Below are positions 27,201-35,531 of a stretch of 64,000 nucleotides of DNA, piece by piece. The notes beneath the pieces are model-generated. The model was given only the letters and a program-made list of their open reading frames with translations, made no database searches and had not been told where the DNA came from. Position 1 is the first letter of the stretch; every line of letters begins with the position of its first letter. The translations under genes were made by a program, and so were the position numbers. Source of the stretch: Microbacterium sp. MYb54 (GTDB lineage Bacteria > Actinomycetota > Actinomycetes > Actinomycetales > Microbacteriaceae); NCBI RefSeq assembly GCF_002979515.1, contig NZ_PCPA01000001.1, forward strand, positions 186,001 to 250,000, given 5' to 3'.

Positions 27201-27347
27201 AGCCGTCGGCACGATAGCCGCTGCCGGGAGGGCGGGAACGAGCAGGGCGAATGCGGTCGTCGCCGCGATCACCCCTCCGCCCAGCGCACGACGCAGCGTC
27301 GCCTCGGGACGAGAGCGCGTCTTCATCGGATGCTCAGTGGTCGACAT
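24294..27347 (-). CDS. Cell-wall-anchored metallophosphoesterase with LamG and C-terminal LAXTG-type signal
   Basis: 1017-aa surface enzyme. Signal peptide (about 10-48, ending AALPAAA-like). The metallophosphatase domain (about 70-400) has the metal-site motifs FITMSDTELGG, DNGDVVG, TQGNHDIAD, SIHSGYSG and GSAHTHFSS. Then come an FN3-like segment (about 420-530), a LamG/concanavalin-like domain (about 565-760), a FIVAR-like helical region (about 770-865) and a beta repeat domain (about 870-945). A Gly/Asn-rich linker, LATTG, a hydrophobic helix and RLRRRSA complete the protein. LATTG matches the LAXTG site of class E sortases of high-GC Gram-positives. It likely hydrolyses phosphate esters at the cell surface. 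The start is ATG 27347 behind GAGGAA. Confidence 0.9.
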   Translation of the reverse strand: MSTTEHPMKTRSRPEATLRRALGGGVIAATTAFALLVPALPAAAIVPTAPPAAEPMTQQRIDAANDAYNGVDAKLEFITMSDTELGGAATADKTSEQVAYEGAKPHFQAIRSWAAAKGFDPSVVVDNGDVVGANDPEYSAHLAGDSEKVAGWYRAVERVMRESFPESQVLLTQGNHDIADLMGKTFESARADAPAGAPEWFYPNADTAYVSNFHTTIEGIDFIGLDYNGTSTFGYGGQRTGYQAFLTSTLQGIAAKPDYDPAKPIFVSIHSGYSGTSLGGPFHGDYDLAGPDLQRILASYPQVLLGSAHTHFSSNPETSIFQKDFTVYENASMNYIYQDVPSDFIGGGYFGGNQGDAAAGVPQKSANFVSVLADGSTVIRRFDVTHQRWIGMPWVVDTAKGKSGFTYTAAQRSTTAPWWGAAAITATDVTEESLTLRFDPAKDDELVNYYEVEVRDQAGNPVSFTANQMPDFGNNPAKSVTGSFKAYSRFYMTPNTMGFDIRGLKAAKNYTVTVTAYDDFQNASEPLTGTVRTAGELIFPDFPEAPAPAPDGEFLHLAFEGDLGDAGSHAGTAPVAKPVGSVSYVASDRPWSSGTAARIGGGAGSYIDLGSRPEFDLGTDKDLTIGFWTKVTGVSGYGAIISNKNWANWYRSGINLAPEGTNTGKLEFTLGDGTNGVYATGDVGEYRGSWHHMTLTVDRTRNIASTYMDGVLAKETSIAGIGSMTSGLNMLVGVDGSKSYGIGLDMDDLKMWDTALNASEVAGLYAADDSSAETAALAQAVEYATELMNANDVEAVNGRVFDQTLTDALATATANSSALLAGTAAPVDGAVAAAAARAAAATPTKEQLRTSFDALKTAVDAVEAQPVRFSYRTEVRGGAVSPAEGVADRGGQVRLTLTPAAGFRIAGSTVAVSGVTSFAIEGSELVLTGVESRVLASVEFAQVDDGGPGEGENGGPGNGGNGNDGTGGTGTKPGSDDASKALATTGADAAMGWVWAGLAATLMAAGAWLLRLRRRSA

Positions 27348-27400
27348 GGGGATTCCTCACGTGGGTGGTCGGGTTCGTACGGGGTGGGCTGCGGGAGAGG

Positions 27401-28102
27401 TCAGGGGAGTGCGGGTTCGCGGGTCAGCAGGGAGGCGATCCACGGCGCCGTCACACGACCGAGGTCGGGGATCCGGTCGGTCGTACCGGTCACACCGTGC
27501 TCGTCAGGTCGCACCTGCACCACTCGGCAGCCGGCGGCGAGGGCGGCATGGGCCCCGACCGTCGAGTCCTCGAACACGAGGCAGTCGCTGGGGTCGACGC
27601 CGAGTAGGCCGACCGCCCGCTGGTAGGGCTCCGGGTGAGGCTTCGTGTGCCGGACATCATCGGCGGTGACCACTGCGTCGAAGGCACCGAGGTGCACGCT
27701 CTCCTCGACCGCGGCGACCCAGCGGCGGGACGAGCTCGTGACCAGGGCGAGCGGGACGCCCTCCCGACGCAAGCCACCGAGCGCCTCCTCTGCGCCCCGG
27801 ATCCAGCGCAGGCGACCGGCGAAGGTGCCGATCGTGTGGTCTTCGAGCTCGGTGGCGACCTCCGTCGCGTGAGCGGACAGCCCCCCGGCCGCGATCAGAA
27901 TGCGCGCGGCGTCGATGCTCGAGAGCCCCTCGAAGTCGGCGAGCTGGGTCGGCGAGACCGGTGCACCGACGCGCTCCAGCCGGGAACGAATCGTGTCGAG
28001 CCACACGCTTTCGCTGTCGACGAGCGTGCCGTCGAGGTCGAAGAGCACTGCGGAGGGCCACTCTGCGACGTGGCGGTGGGAGAAGGTCATCGAGGGGTTC
28101 AC
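27401..28102 (-). CDS. HAD-superfamily phosphatase (beta-phosphoglucomutase-like)
   Basis: 233 aa. HAD motif I is FDLDGTLVDSESVW (about 20-33), motif II LVTSSSRRW, motif III Lys in KPHPEPYQ and motif IV CLVFEDSTVGAHAA (about 182-195); the cap domain is C1-type. It likely dephosphorylates a sugar phosphate or similar, in the cytoplasm. The start is GTG 28102; an in-frame ATG at 28090 is an alternative, and neither has a clear ribosome-binding site. It lies 53 nt upstream of, and on the same strand as, the surface phosphoesterase, probably one transcript. It is divergent from a GntR/UTRA regulator. Confidence 0.85.
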   Translation of the reverse strand: MNPSMTFSHRHVAEWPSAVLFDLDGTLVDSESVWLDTIRSRLERVGAPVSPTQLADFEGLSSIDAARILIAAGGLSAHATEVATELEDHTIGTFAGRLRWIRGAEEALGGLRREGVPLALVTSSSRRWVAAVEESVHLGAFDAVVTADDVRHTKPHPEPYQRAVGLLGVDPSDCLVFEDSTVGAHAALAAGCRVVQVRPDEHGVTGTTDRIPDLGRVTAPWIASLLTREPALP

Positions 28103-28190
28103 TCGACGATTACCCCGCCCCTCGGTGTGCGGAGTGCGGCGCGCAGATGAACGACCACTGAACGATCGCTGCTCCCGGAGGCGACACGCG

Positions 28191-28212
28191 GGACAACTGT
28201 GAACTGCTGTCC
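28191..28212. promoter_or_regulatory. Candidate UTRA-regulator operator
   Basis: Inverted repeat with arms GGACAnC (GGACAAC at 28191-28197, complement of GGACAGC at 28206-28212) separated by 8 nt, 33 nt upstream of the -10 box of the GntR/UTRA gene and 89 nt upstream of the HAD gene. Confidence 0.4.
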
Positions 28213-28244
28213 TGTTCGCGCGTTCAGAGGCCGTGCGGCTCGCC

Positions 28245-28250
28245 TAGTGT
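28245..28250 (+). promoter_or_regulatory. -10 box (leaderless) of the GntR/UTRA gene
   Basis: TAGTGT, 6-nt spacer GAGACC, then GTG. Confidence 0.6.
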
Positions 28251-28256
28251 GAGACC

Positions 28257-29012
28257 GTGCCACCGGCGACCGCGCGCTCACACCGCGAGATCATGAGCGA
28301 TCTGATGACCAGGATCATCGACGGGGAGTTCGTGCCCGGGTCGAGTCTCCCCTCCGAGACGAAGCTGGGTCTGCACTACGGATCTACCCGCGGGACCGTG
28401 CGCCGCGCACTCGCGGGGCTCGAGGACCGAGGGCTGGTGTCCCCGGTTCAAGGCACGGGGTGGATCGTCCGTTCGGGCCGTCAGAGCCAGTCGTTCGAGG
28501 AGCTGCGGTCGTTCGCCCAGTGGGCCCGCTCCAAAGGGATGAAGCCCGGCGGGCGAGTGCGTCGCAAGGAGTTCGGCGAGGCGACAGCGGCCGAGGCCCG
28601 TCGACTGTGGGTGAGCCCCAGGGCGCGGGTACTCCGCGTGACCAGGACGCGCAGTATCGACGGGCGCGATGTGATGCTGGAGCGCACGTGCTATCCCCAC
28701 TGGATCGCCGATCAGGTCGCTGCGATCGCCGATGACGAAGCCTCTGTCGTCGACGCGCTGACCCGTGACTTCGGGGTGGTGACTGCGTTCGCCGAGCACG
28801 CCATCGACGCCGTCTCCGTCTCCAGCGCCGACGCCGACCTGCTCGGAGTCCGTCGTGCGAGCCCGCTGCTGCGGGTGCGGCGGGTGAGTTACGCCCCTGG
28901 GGGCGAGCCGATCGAGTACGGCGAGGACCGCTACCTGCCGGATACCGTGACGTTTCTGGTCACGGCATCGCGAGAGAGCTCTCCGCTCACGCGTACCGAG
29001 TTCTCGCGGTAG
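28257..29012 (+). CDS. GntR family regulator, HutC/UTRA subfamily
   Basis: 251 aa. Winged HTH at about 9-70 (DLMTRIIDGEFVPGSSLPSE, TRGTVRRALAGLEDRG) and a UTRA effector domain (about 92-235) ending in the usual EDRYLPDTVTF-type block. The UTRA fold binds small ligands such as phosphorylated sugars, phosphonates or histidine metabolites. It is divergent from the HAD phosphatase/surface phosphoesterase pair, so a phospho-compound effector is a reasonable guess. GTG 28257 directly follows a -10 box (leaderless). Confidence 0.87.
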   Translation: MPPATARSHREIMSDLMTRIIDGEFVPGSSLPSETKLGLHYGSTRGTVRRALAGLEDRGLVSPVQGTGWIVRSGRQSQSFEELRSFAQWARSKGMKPGGRVRRKEFGEATAAEARRLWVSPRARVLRVTRTRSIDGRDVMLERTCYPHWIADQVAAIADDEASVVDALTRDFGVVTAFAEHAIDAVSVSSADADLLGVRRASPLLRVRRVSYAPGGEPIEYGEDRYLPDTVTFLVTASRESSPLTRTEFSR

Positions 29013-29072
29013 GCGCTCGGTCGGGCTGCGCCGTCGGCCCGCGTCGCGTCCGACGAAGTCGAGGGTGCCGAG

Positions 29073-29078
29073 TAATGT
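29073..29078 (+). promoter_or_regulatory. -10 box (leaderless) of the jetABC operon
   Basis: TAATGT, 6-nt spacer GAATAC, then GTG of jetA. No Shine-Dalgarno sequence and no convincing -35. Confidence 0.55.
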
Positions 29079-29084
29079 GAATAC

Positions 29085-30548
29085 GTGACAGGAACACGAG
29101 CTGAAGCGGCATTCTCCCGCGCTGTCACCGCATTCAGCACTCCGACCCTCGATCTGCTCCACGGTCGGTTCGCGCCCTTCGTCGTCGCATCGCTTTCGCT
29201 CCTGTTCACGGCCGACCGCGCATCCATCCCGATCGCCGATGCCCAGGCCGAGCTCTCCGAGATCCTCGACGAGCTGCGCGGCGCGGGGTACGACGAAGAC
29301 GACCGTCGTGTTCCGGCAGGCACGGGCCGCGACGTCGCCAGGAACTGGGTCCGGCTGGGCTGGCTGGTGCAGCAGATCGACGAGGACGTCGAGGTGTACC
29401 GGCTGTCCGCGCATGCTGTGGAGGCGCTGGAGATCGCGGGTCGCACCGGCGGCGGTCGCACGCGTGTCTCCAACTCGCGGGTGCGCACGCTTCTCGAAGC
29501 CGTGGAACACCTGGCGGACAGTGCCGAGGCCGATCCGGTCCGGCGACTCGCACGTCTCCGCGAGGAGCGCGCCGTCCTCGACGCCGAGATCGACCGGATC
29601 GAGGAGTCGGGGCGGGCCGACCCGCTGGACGACGAGGAGCTCTTCGAAGAAGCCGAGAACGTGCTGCATCTGGCGCGTGAGCTCCCGGCCGACTTCACCC
29701 GGGTCGCCGAGTCGCTCAAGCTCATGCAGCGCGACGTCGTCGCCCATCTGCGGCGCGACGAGCGGCCGACCGGCGAGGTGCTCCGCGAATATCTGCAGCG
29801 CGCGCAGGATGTCATGAACTCGACTCCGGAAGGGCGTGCCTTCGCCGGCGCCCTCCGGCTGATCGGCGACCCGGATCGCATCGACGCGCTCACCGATCAG
29901 CTGCACGGCCTGCTCCGCAAGCCGTTCGCCCGCATGCTCGACAGCACTCAGCGCGCCGAGCTCGACGCCATCGGGCGTCGGGTGGAACTCGGCGTGGAGG
30001 AGGTCCTGGCCGCGCAACGGCGGGCGTCGCACGTCATCACCGGCCAGGTGAAGACGCATGATCCGCTGCGGGACCGTCAGATCGACGACCTTCTTCGCGA
30101 CGTCATCGCCGCGCTGCACGTCTGGGACGGCGCGGGGGCGAGCGCTGCACCGGTGCGCAGCCTCCCGCTCGTCGATCTGGGTCACCTCAGACAGACCGTC
30201 AGCAGCATCCGCCCGCCTGCCGTCCCCGCTCCTCTGGCAGATGCCGGCGACGTCGAGTTCGCCGACGTCGATTCCCGCGCATGGGGTGGTCCGCGCTACG
30301 CCGAGCTCGAGGAGTACGTTGCAGGTCTCGGTCCGGAGTTCGACCTCGCCGCCGCGTTCGCGGAGGGTGCCGACGACACCCGTCGCCCCGTCGACCTCGT
30401 CGGACTGCTCGAGATCGCCCACCGCAACGGCATGACCGAGAGCGATGCGGTGTCGGTGGTCGAAGCGCTGCGCCCGGACGGCTCGACGCGACGTTTCGCG
30501 TTCGGAGCCGTCACGGCACGCAACCCGAAGGAAGAAGCACATGCCTGA
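29085..30548 (+). CDS. jetA: Wadjet-like JetA / MksF kleisin-type subunit (DUF3375)
   Basis: 487 aa, DUF3375. In Wadjet (JetABCD, also MksFEB-G or EptABCD) JetA is the kleisin that links the two heads of the SMC-like JetC and binds the small subunit JetB. The N-terminal winged-helix-rich region (about 1-120) with [21 protein letters not shown] is followed by a long helical region (about 135-300; LRDDEE-type acidic helices and VVAHLRRDE) and a C-terminal region of about 100 residues. The start is leaderless GTG 29085. It overlaps jetB by 8 nt. The operon lacks jetD downstream, which separates it from complete Wadjet type I loci. Confidence 0.88.
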   Translation: MTGTRAEAAFSRAVTAFSTPTLDLLHGRFAPFVVASLSLLFTADRASIPIADAQAELSEILDELRGAGYDEDDRRVPAGTGRDVARNWVRLGWLVQQIDEDVEVYRLSAHAVEALEIAGRTGGGRTRVSNSRVRTLLEAVEHLADSAEADPVRRLARLREERAVLDAEIDRIEESGRADPLDDEELFEEAENVLHLARELPADFTRVAESLKLMQRDVVAHLRRDERPTGEVLREYLQRAQDVMNSTPEGRAFAGALRLIGDPDRIDALTDQLHGLLRKPFARMLDSTQRAELDAIGRRVELGVEEVLAAQRRASHVITGQVKTHDPLRDRQIDDLLRDVIAALHVWDGAGASAAPVRSLPLVDLGHLRQTVSSIRPPAVPAPLADAGDVEFADVDSRAWGGPRYAELEEYVAGLGPEFDLAAAFAEGADDTRRPVDLVGLLEIAHRNGMTESDAVSVVEALRPDGSTRRFAFGAVTARNPKEEAHA

Positions 30549-31203
30549 AGAGAGCCTCGTGACGGAAGCGCCGGCCGATGATGCCTTCATCGCCCCGGTC
30601 CCGATGGAAGACGACATCGAGGAGCACTTCGCGGGTGACCGCGGCACGCTGGACCCCGAGATCCGGCGTCTGCTGGCGCACATCCTCCAACGTCGTTTCA
30701 TCGCTGCGGAACGCAACCGTCGGGAATGGACCCTCCTGCTCGACCATCAGCAGGTGATCGAGTCTCGCTTGAACGACCTGTACCTGCGCCTGGTCGTCGA
30801 CCACGGTCGTGGGTTCGCCTACAAGCAGCAACTCCGCTCCGACGAGATCGACATGCCGGTTCTACTCAAGGACGCCCCGTACACGCGTGCCGAGACCCTG
30901 GTGCTCGTGCACTTGCGCACCGTCTATCAGCGCGAGTCCGCGGCGGGTGAGGCATCCGTGCGCATCGACATCGAAGATCTCGAGCAGACCGTGCTGAGCT
31001 ACTTCACCGACGTCGACGGCGGCACAGCACGGCAGCAGAAGGCGATCCGCAACGCGATGGATCGGTTGGACCGCGAGGGCATCGTCCAGGAGGAGACCAG
31101 CGGGCGCTATCGGATCAGCGCGCTCGTCGAGGTCGTCCTCAGTGCGGAGACCCTGAAAGAGCTCCGCGATTGGCTGCGGTCGCAGGAAGTGGTGGAACGA
31201 TGA
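30541..31203 (+). CDS. jetB: Wadjet-like JetB / MksE (DUF4194)
   Basis: 220 aa, DUF4194. JetB/MksE dimers bind the kleisin JetA and regulate the SMC motor. It has an acidic N terminus (about 1-30) and then winged-helix-type regions, including [17 protein letters not shown] and [20 protein letters not shown], a segment conserved in the family. ATG 30541 is used with AAGGAAG 10 nt upstream. Its stop overlaps the jetC start (ATGA at 31200-31203), ensuring stoichiometric translation. Confidence 0.88.
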   Translation: MPEESLVTEAPADDAFIAPVPMEDDIEEHFAGDRGTLDPEIRRLLAHILQRRFIAAERNRREWTLLLDHQQVIESRLNDLYLRLVVDHGRGFAYKQQLRSDEIDMPVLLKDAPYTRAETLVLVHLRTVYQRESAAGEASVRIDIEDLEQTVLSYFTDVDGGTARQQKAIRNAMDRLDREGIVQEETSGRYRISALVEVVLSAETLKELRDWLRSQEVVER

Positions 31204-34200
31204 CGATGGTCGACACGCTCTTCGGACTCATCCCGGCGGGTTCTCGGGGACAGCAGTGGGTGGCGGAGGAACTGCAGCTGATCAACTGGGGCGGATATGA
31301 CGGAGGCCCCCACCGCGTGCGCTTCTCACCCGACGCGACTCTGCTCTGCGGTGGCTCGGGTTCCGGCAAGTCCACCCTCATGGATGCATACATCGCCCTG
31401 ATGATGCCGCATACGACGCCGTTCAACGGTGCATCCAACGGTGGGGTGACGGGACGACCTCGCGGCGACGAGCAGCGGAACATCCTCTCCTACGGGCGCG
31501 GGAAGATCGACGAGTCCCGCACAGAGGAGGGCACGAAGCTGCGCGTGCTCCGCGGAGACGGCGAAGACACCTGGAGTGCGATCGCGACGACGTGGCTCGA
31601 TCATGACGGGTCGCGGTTCACTGCGGTGCGGGCGTGGTACATCCCGGCGGATGCGCGCGTCCTGGAAGACACGGTTCGGGTTCGGGCGACCGTGAGCGGG
31701 CCCTTCGACCTGGGGCTGCTGGAGAAGGCGGCGACGCAGCGGCTCTCCGATGCGTCGGTGCGGGCGACGGGCCTTGAGACCCTCGCCACCGACCGTGAGT
31801 TCTCGGCGCGGCTGCAGGCGGTGCTCGGAATCGGGGCGGCAGGTTCCGGTGCCAAGGCGATTAGCCTTCTGGCCAGGATCCAGGCGGGGCAGCAGATCAC
31901 GACGGTCGACGATCTGTACAAGAAGCTCGTGCTGGAAGAGCCGGAGACCATGGCGACGGCTGACGCCGTCGTGGCGCATTTCGACGAGCTCGAGAGCACG
32001 CGCACGAGGATGCTCACCGCGAAGCAGCAGGTGAGTGCACTCGAGCCGATCCGAGGTATCAAAGACCGCATCGCGTCGGCCGCCGAGCGCGTGCGCGTCA
32101 TCGACGAGGTCGGGGTGTTCACCGATCCCGCCTCGCTCGCCGCGCTCTGGAACGCGCAGCGGCGTCTGGATCTGCTGCGCGACGTCGAGGGGGAGCTGGG
32201 GGAACGCTCCCGTGCGCTGAGCCTCGCCGTGCGCGAGAAGCGTGCGCTCGTCGATGCCGCCGATGTCGAGCGCGAGGGGCTTCTCGATGTGCTGCGGCAG
32301 TCCGGCGGCGACCGCCTCGAGACGGCGCAGCGTGAGCTCCGGGTGGCCGAGCGTCGTGTGGAGGATGTCATTCGGGAACGGGCGAAGTTCGACACGATCG
32401 TCCGGGATCTCGGGGAGAACGTTGACACTGCCGCGCAGTTCGAGGCCTTCGTGTCCGGCGCTCGGGGCTCGTCTCCGAAGTCCGACATCCGTGACGCGCG
32501 TGCAGCCTTCGCCGATGCCGAGACGGCGCGGAGGACAGCCGAGGCCGAGATCCGGCGGCTGCGCGACGAGCGCGAGCGGACCAGCCGCGTGCGCGGCAGC
32601 ATCCCCGCGCACCTCGACGAATCGCGCTCCATGCTCGCGGGGGCAGTCGGACTCGACCCGTCGGATCTTCCGTTCGTCGGCGAGCTCATCGAGCTGCGGA
32701 CGGAGTTCGAGCCCTGGCGCGAGGCCTTCAACCTGGCGCTCGGGGGATTCGCCAGGACGCTCCTGATCGACGCCGAGCACCTTTCGTCGTTCCGCACCGC
32801 CATCAACTCCATCCGCACACCGGAACGGTTGAACTACGAGGGCGTGCACACGGGGCTCCCTGAAGCTCGTAACGCCGACCCGAAGACACTCCCGGCTCGG
32901 CTCGATTATCTGCCGACCCCCTTCACCGGCTGGCTTCAGCAGCGGCTCCAGGATCGCTTCGGCTATGTCTGCGTGGACTCGTCATCGCAGCTGGGCGAGC
33001 ACCAGAAGGCCCTCACCATCAGCGGTCAGATGTCTCAGGGGAGCCGAGGCGCCCACGGCGGGCAGGGCCGTGCCAATGTGCTGGGCTTCACGAACGACCG
33101 TCGGCTGCGTGAGATCGACGATCAGCTGCTGCAGCTGGCCGACCGCTACGAGGAGTGCGCCTCCTCCGCCCAGGCTGCCGAGTCCGCCCTCGACCGCATC
33201 GAGGCGCGGTCGACCGCCTTCGCGAAGGTCGAAGACCTCACCTGGGAGCAGATCGATGTCGCCGCGGTGGAGGCCGAGCGAGAACGCTGGCTCGCCGTCG
33301 AGGCAGAGGTCACGACGGCCAGTCCCGAGATCGCTCAGCTCAAGCGTCAAGCCGAAGACCTGAGGTCTCGTGCAGGGAGGCTCCGCGACGAGGAGGCGCG
33401 TCTGAGCAATGAGCTCGCCCAGACACAGGAGCACTGGGGACAGGTCACCGACGACGTCGACACGTGTCAGACCGTGATCGATTCAGCGTCGGCATCCGGA
33501 GTGGCGCTGGGGGACGGGCATGCGTCGTTCCTGGACGGTCGGTTCCTGCACTCCGAGACGGGGGACACCCCGTTCGCGTCTCAGCGACTGGCACATCTGG
33601 ACACCGCTCTGCGGACTGCGGCGCAGCGTCTTCACGAGGATCGTCGCGAGGCCGCCGAGGCGCACGAGCAGCAGCGCGAGAGCATGCGGCGACTGATGTC
33701 CGGGTTCCTCGAGCGCTGGGACAACCTCACGATCCTCCCGGATCCTGACGCATCGGTCGGGGAGTTCGAGAGCATTCTGGCAGCGCTTCAGACCAACGGC
33801 CTGCACGAGCTGGAGATCGAGTGGCGCGACAGCCTGCTCAAGCTGTCAGGGAATGATCTGACGAGTCTCGATTCGACGCTCAGCCGTTCTCTGCGCGAGA
33901 TCAAGGATCGTATCGATCCCATCAACCGGATCATGGAGGAGCTGCCGTTCTACGACGACGATCATCGTCTCCAGATCACCCCGCGCGAGAACCAGAGCGA
34001 GGCACGCAAGCGATTCCGCCGCGAGCTTCGCGAGGTCCGGGGACTGATCGACGCGGCATCGACCGATGCGGAACGGGAAACCGTCTACCGCAAGATGAGC
34101 CGCCTCATCGGACGGATGCGGCGGTCGGCCCCTGACTTCGCCGAACTCATCGACGTGCGCAACCACGTGCGGGTGAGCGCGGAGCGGGTCACCGCCGCGA

Positions 34201-34559
34201 CGCGTGAGCACGTCGCGCTCTACGACCACATCGGAGAGAAGTCCGGAGGGGAGTCGCAGGAGCTCGTCGCGTTCATCGTGGGCGCAGCCCTTCGGTACCA
34301 GCTCGGGGATGCGGGTGCCGCGCGCCCGCGCTATGCGCCGGTCTTCATGGATGAGGCGCTGATCAAGGCGGATGCCCACTTCACCAAGCGCGCGATCGGC
34401 GCCTGGAGAGGGCTCGGCTTCCAGCTCGTCATCGGTGCGCCGAACGACAAGTACAGCGCGATCGAGCCGCACGTCGACGTCGAGTACGACATCCTCAAGG
34501 ACACCCGCGGGCGCTCCTGGGCGAAGGCGAAGGTCGGCCTGCCCGACACGGCGGCCTGA
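31200..34559 (+). CDS. jetC: Wadjet-like JetC / MksB SMC-family ATPase
   Basis: 1119-aa SMC-like motor that in Wadjet extrudes DNA loops and senses plasmid topology. Walker A is GGSGSGKS at residues 51-58. Long coiled-coil arms occupy about 270-460 and 640-900. The C-terminal ABC signature is SGGESQ (1015-1020) and Walker B is APVFMDEA (Asp1051-Glu1052), with a D-loop around IKADAHF. ATG 31200 follows from the ATGA overlap with jetB; a start 30 nt upstream is less likely. Size and motif order are typical and all ATPase motifs look intact. The next gene is on the other strand, so no jetD follows. Confidence 0.9.
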   Translation: MTMVDTLFGLIPAGSRGQQWVAEELQLINWGGYDGGPHRVRFSPDATLLCGGSGSGKSTLMDAYIALMMPHTTPFNGASNGGVTGRPRGDEQRNILSYGRGKIDESRTEEGTKLRVLRGDGEDTWSAIATTWLDHDGSRFTAVRAWYIPADARVLEDTVRVRATVSGPFDLGLLEKAATQRLSDASVRATGLETLATDREFSARLQAVLGIGAAGSGAKAISLLARIQAGQQITTVDDLYKKLVLEEPETMATADAVVAHFDELESTRTRMLTAKQQVSALEPIRGIKDRIASAAERVRVIDEVGVFTDPASLAALWNAQRRLDLLRDVEGELGERSRALSLAVREKRALVDAADVEREGLLDVLRQSGGDRLETAQRELRVAERRVEDVIRERAKFDTIVRDLGENVDTAAQFEAFVSGARGSSPKSDIRDARAAFADAETARRTAEAEIRRLRDERERTSRVRGSIPAHLDESRSMLAGAVGLDPSDLPFVGELIELRTEFEPWREAFNLALGGFARTLLIDAEHLSSFRTAINSIRTPERLNYEGVHTGLPEARNADPKTLPARLDYLPTPFTGWLQQRLQDRFGYVCVDSSSQLGEHQKALTISGQMSQGSRGAHGGQGRANVLGFTNDRRLREIDDQLLQLADRYEECASSAQAAESALDRIEARSTAFAKVEDLTWEQIDVAAVEAERERWLAVEAEVTTASPEIAQLKRQAEDLRSRAGRLRDEEARLSNELAQTQEHWGQVTDDVDTCQTVIDSASASGVALGDGHASFLDGRFLHSETGDTPFASQRLAHLDTALRTAAQRLHEDRREAAEAHEQQRESMRRLMSGFLERWDNLTILPDPDASVGEFESILAALQTNGLHELEIEWRDSLLKLSGNDLTSLDSTLSRSLREIKDRIDPINRIMEELPFYDDDHRLQITPRENQSEARKRFRRELREVRGLIDAASTDAERETVYRKMSRLIGRMRRSAPDFAELIDVRNHVRVSAERVTAATREHVALYDHIGEKSGGESQELVAFIVGAALRYQLGDAGAARPRYAPVFMDEALIKADAHFTKRAIGAWRGLGFQLVIGAPNDKYSAIEPHVDVEYDILKDTRGRSWAKAKVGLPDTAA

Positions 34560-34598
34560 AAGCGAGGCCGCTCGCGTCGAGGGGTCTCTTCCGCGCCG

Positions 34599-35438
34599 CT
34601 ACTCACACTCCCCGAGGAACCCGAGGTAGCAGACGGCCTCGTGCATGACGGCGGCTTCGTAGTCGTTGTTCGAGACCTGTCGCGTCGCGGTCTCGGGCGT
34701 GCGTGTGAGGTGGCCGAAGTCGCCGAGTGAGGCGACGACCGAGCCTTCGGAGTCCTCCGCGCGCATGCGGTCGATCTCGGCGCGATGCTGACCGCAGAGC
34801 GTCGCCGCTGCAGGGACGAGCTCGACGCCGGCGCAGGCTCCCGCGTACTGGGCCTCCATCGCGTCGATGCAGTCGCCCCAGTCCTGATCGACGACGCACG
34901 GGCTCACGCCGTCGTCCGTCACGAGGTAGAGGCCGGTCTCGTATTCTTCGCTGTGGAACGTCTCGGGCTTCTCCGGAGAATCGACCTTCGTCCAGTGCCG
35001 GGCGGTGGTGAACGCGACGATCACGACGATGACGGCGATCAGCAGCAGCGCTCCCACGATCGACAGAGTCACCCAGAGCCCGACTCGACTCTTCTTCTGC
35101 GGGGCGCCGGGGGCGCCGGCGGCGGCGGCGTACGGTGCAGGTCCTGGTGGCGTGCCGCCGTAGGCCGGGGGAGCGGAGGCGAAGGCGGCCGTCTGCGCGA
35201 AGTCGTGTCCGCCGAGCGGCATCGTCTCCGCGGTTGCGAGGGCGTCCGGAGCCGGGAACACGCCTGTCGGAGGGGCTGGCTGCGCAGTCACTGCGAGCCA
35301 GTACTCGTACCAGCTCTGGGTGGCCTGCTGGTCGGCTGCGACCTGCTGCGCTTCGGCATCCGTGAGCTGGATGCCCAGTCCCTGCCGGGAGTCGGCGTCG
35401 AGCAGCGACGAACGGAATTCTTCGAATGACAGGGCCAT
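34599..35438 (-). CDS. Single-TM membrane protein, unknown function
   Basis: 279 aa. The cytosolic N-terminal part (about 1-110) starts with MALSFEEFRSSLLDADSR and becomes Pro/Ala/Gly-rich. One membrane helix (about 118-142, flanked by KKSR) leads to an extracytoplasmic domain of about 135 residues with seven Cys (two at CVVDQDWGDC and four more in paired positions), which suggests disulfides. The start is ATG 35438 without a clear ribosome-binding site. It is adjacent to, and convergent with, jetC (39-nt gap) but has no features of JetD (no Toprim-like or DUF2220/DUF3322 motifs). Function unknown. Confidence 0.72.
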   Translation of the reverse strand: MALSFEEFRSSLLDADSRQGLGIQLTDAEAQQVAADQQATQSWYEYWLAVTAQPAPPTGVFPAPDALATAETMPLGGHDFAQTAAFASAPPAYGGTPPGPAPYAAAAGAPGAPQKKSRVGLWVTLSIVGALLLIAVIVVIVAFTTARHWTKVDSPEKPETFHSEEYETGLYLVTDDGVSPCVVDQDWGDCIDAMEAQYAGACAGVELVPAAATLCGQHRAEIDRMRAEDSEGSVVASLGDFGHLTRTPETATRQVSNNDYEAAVMHEAVCYLGFLGECE

Positions 35439-35531
35439 GCTCGCGATGATGGCAGATACCCGGGTCGTCGGACAATCCGTATCCGGTCCTGCGATGTCCG
35501 CGGCGTCCGGAAGAATGTCGAGGTGATCGGT

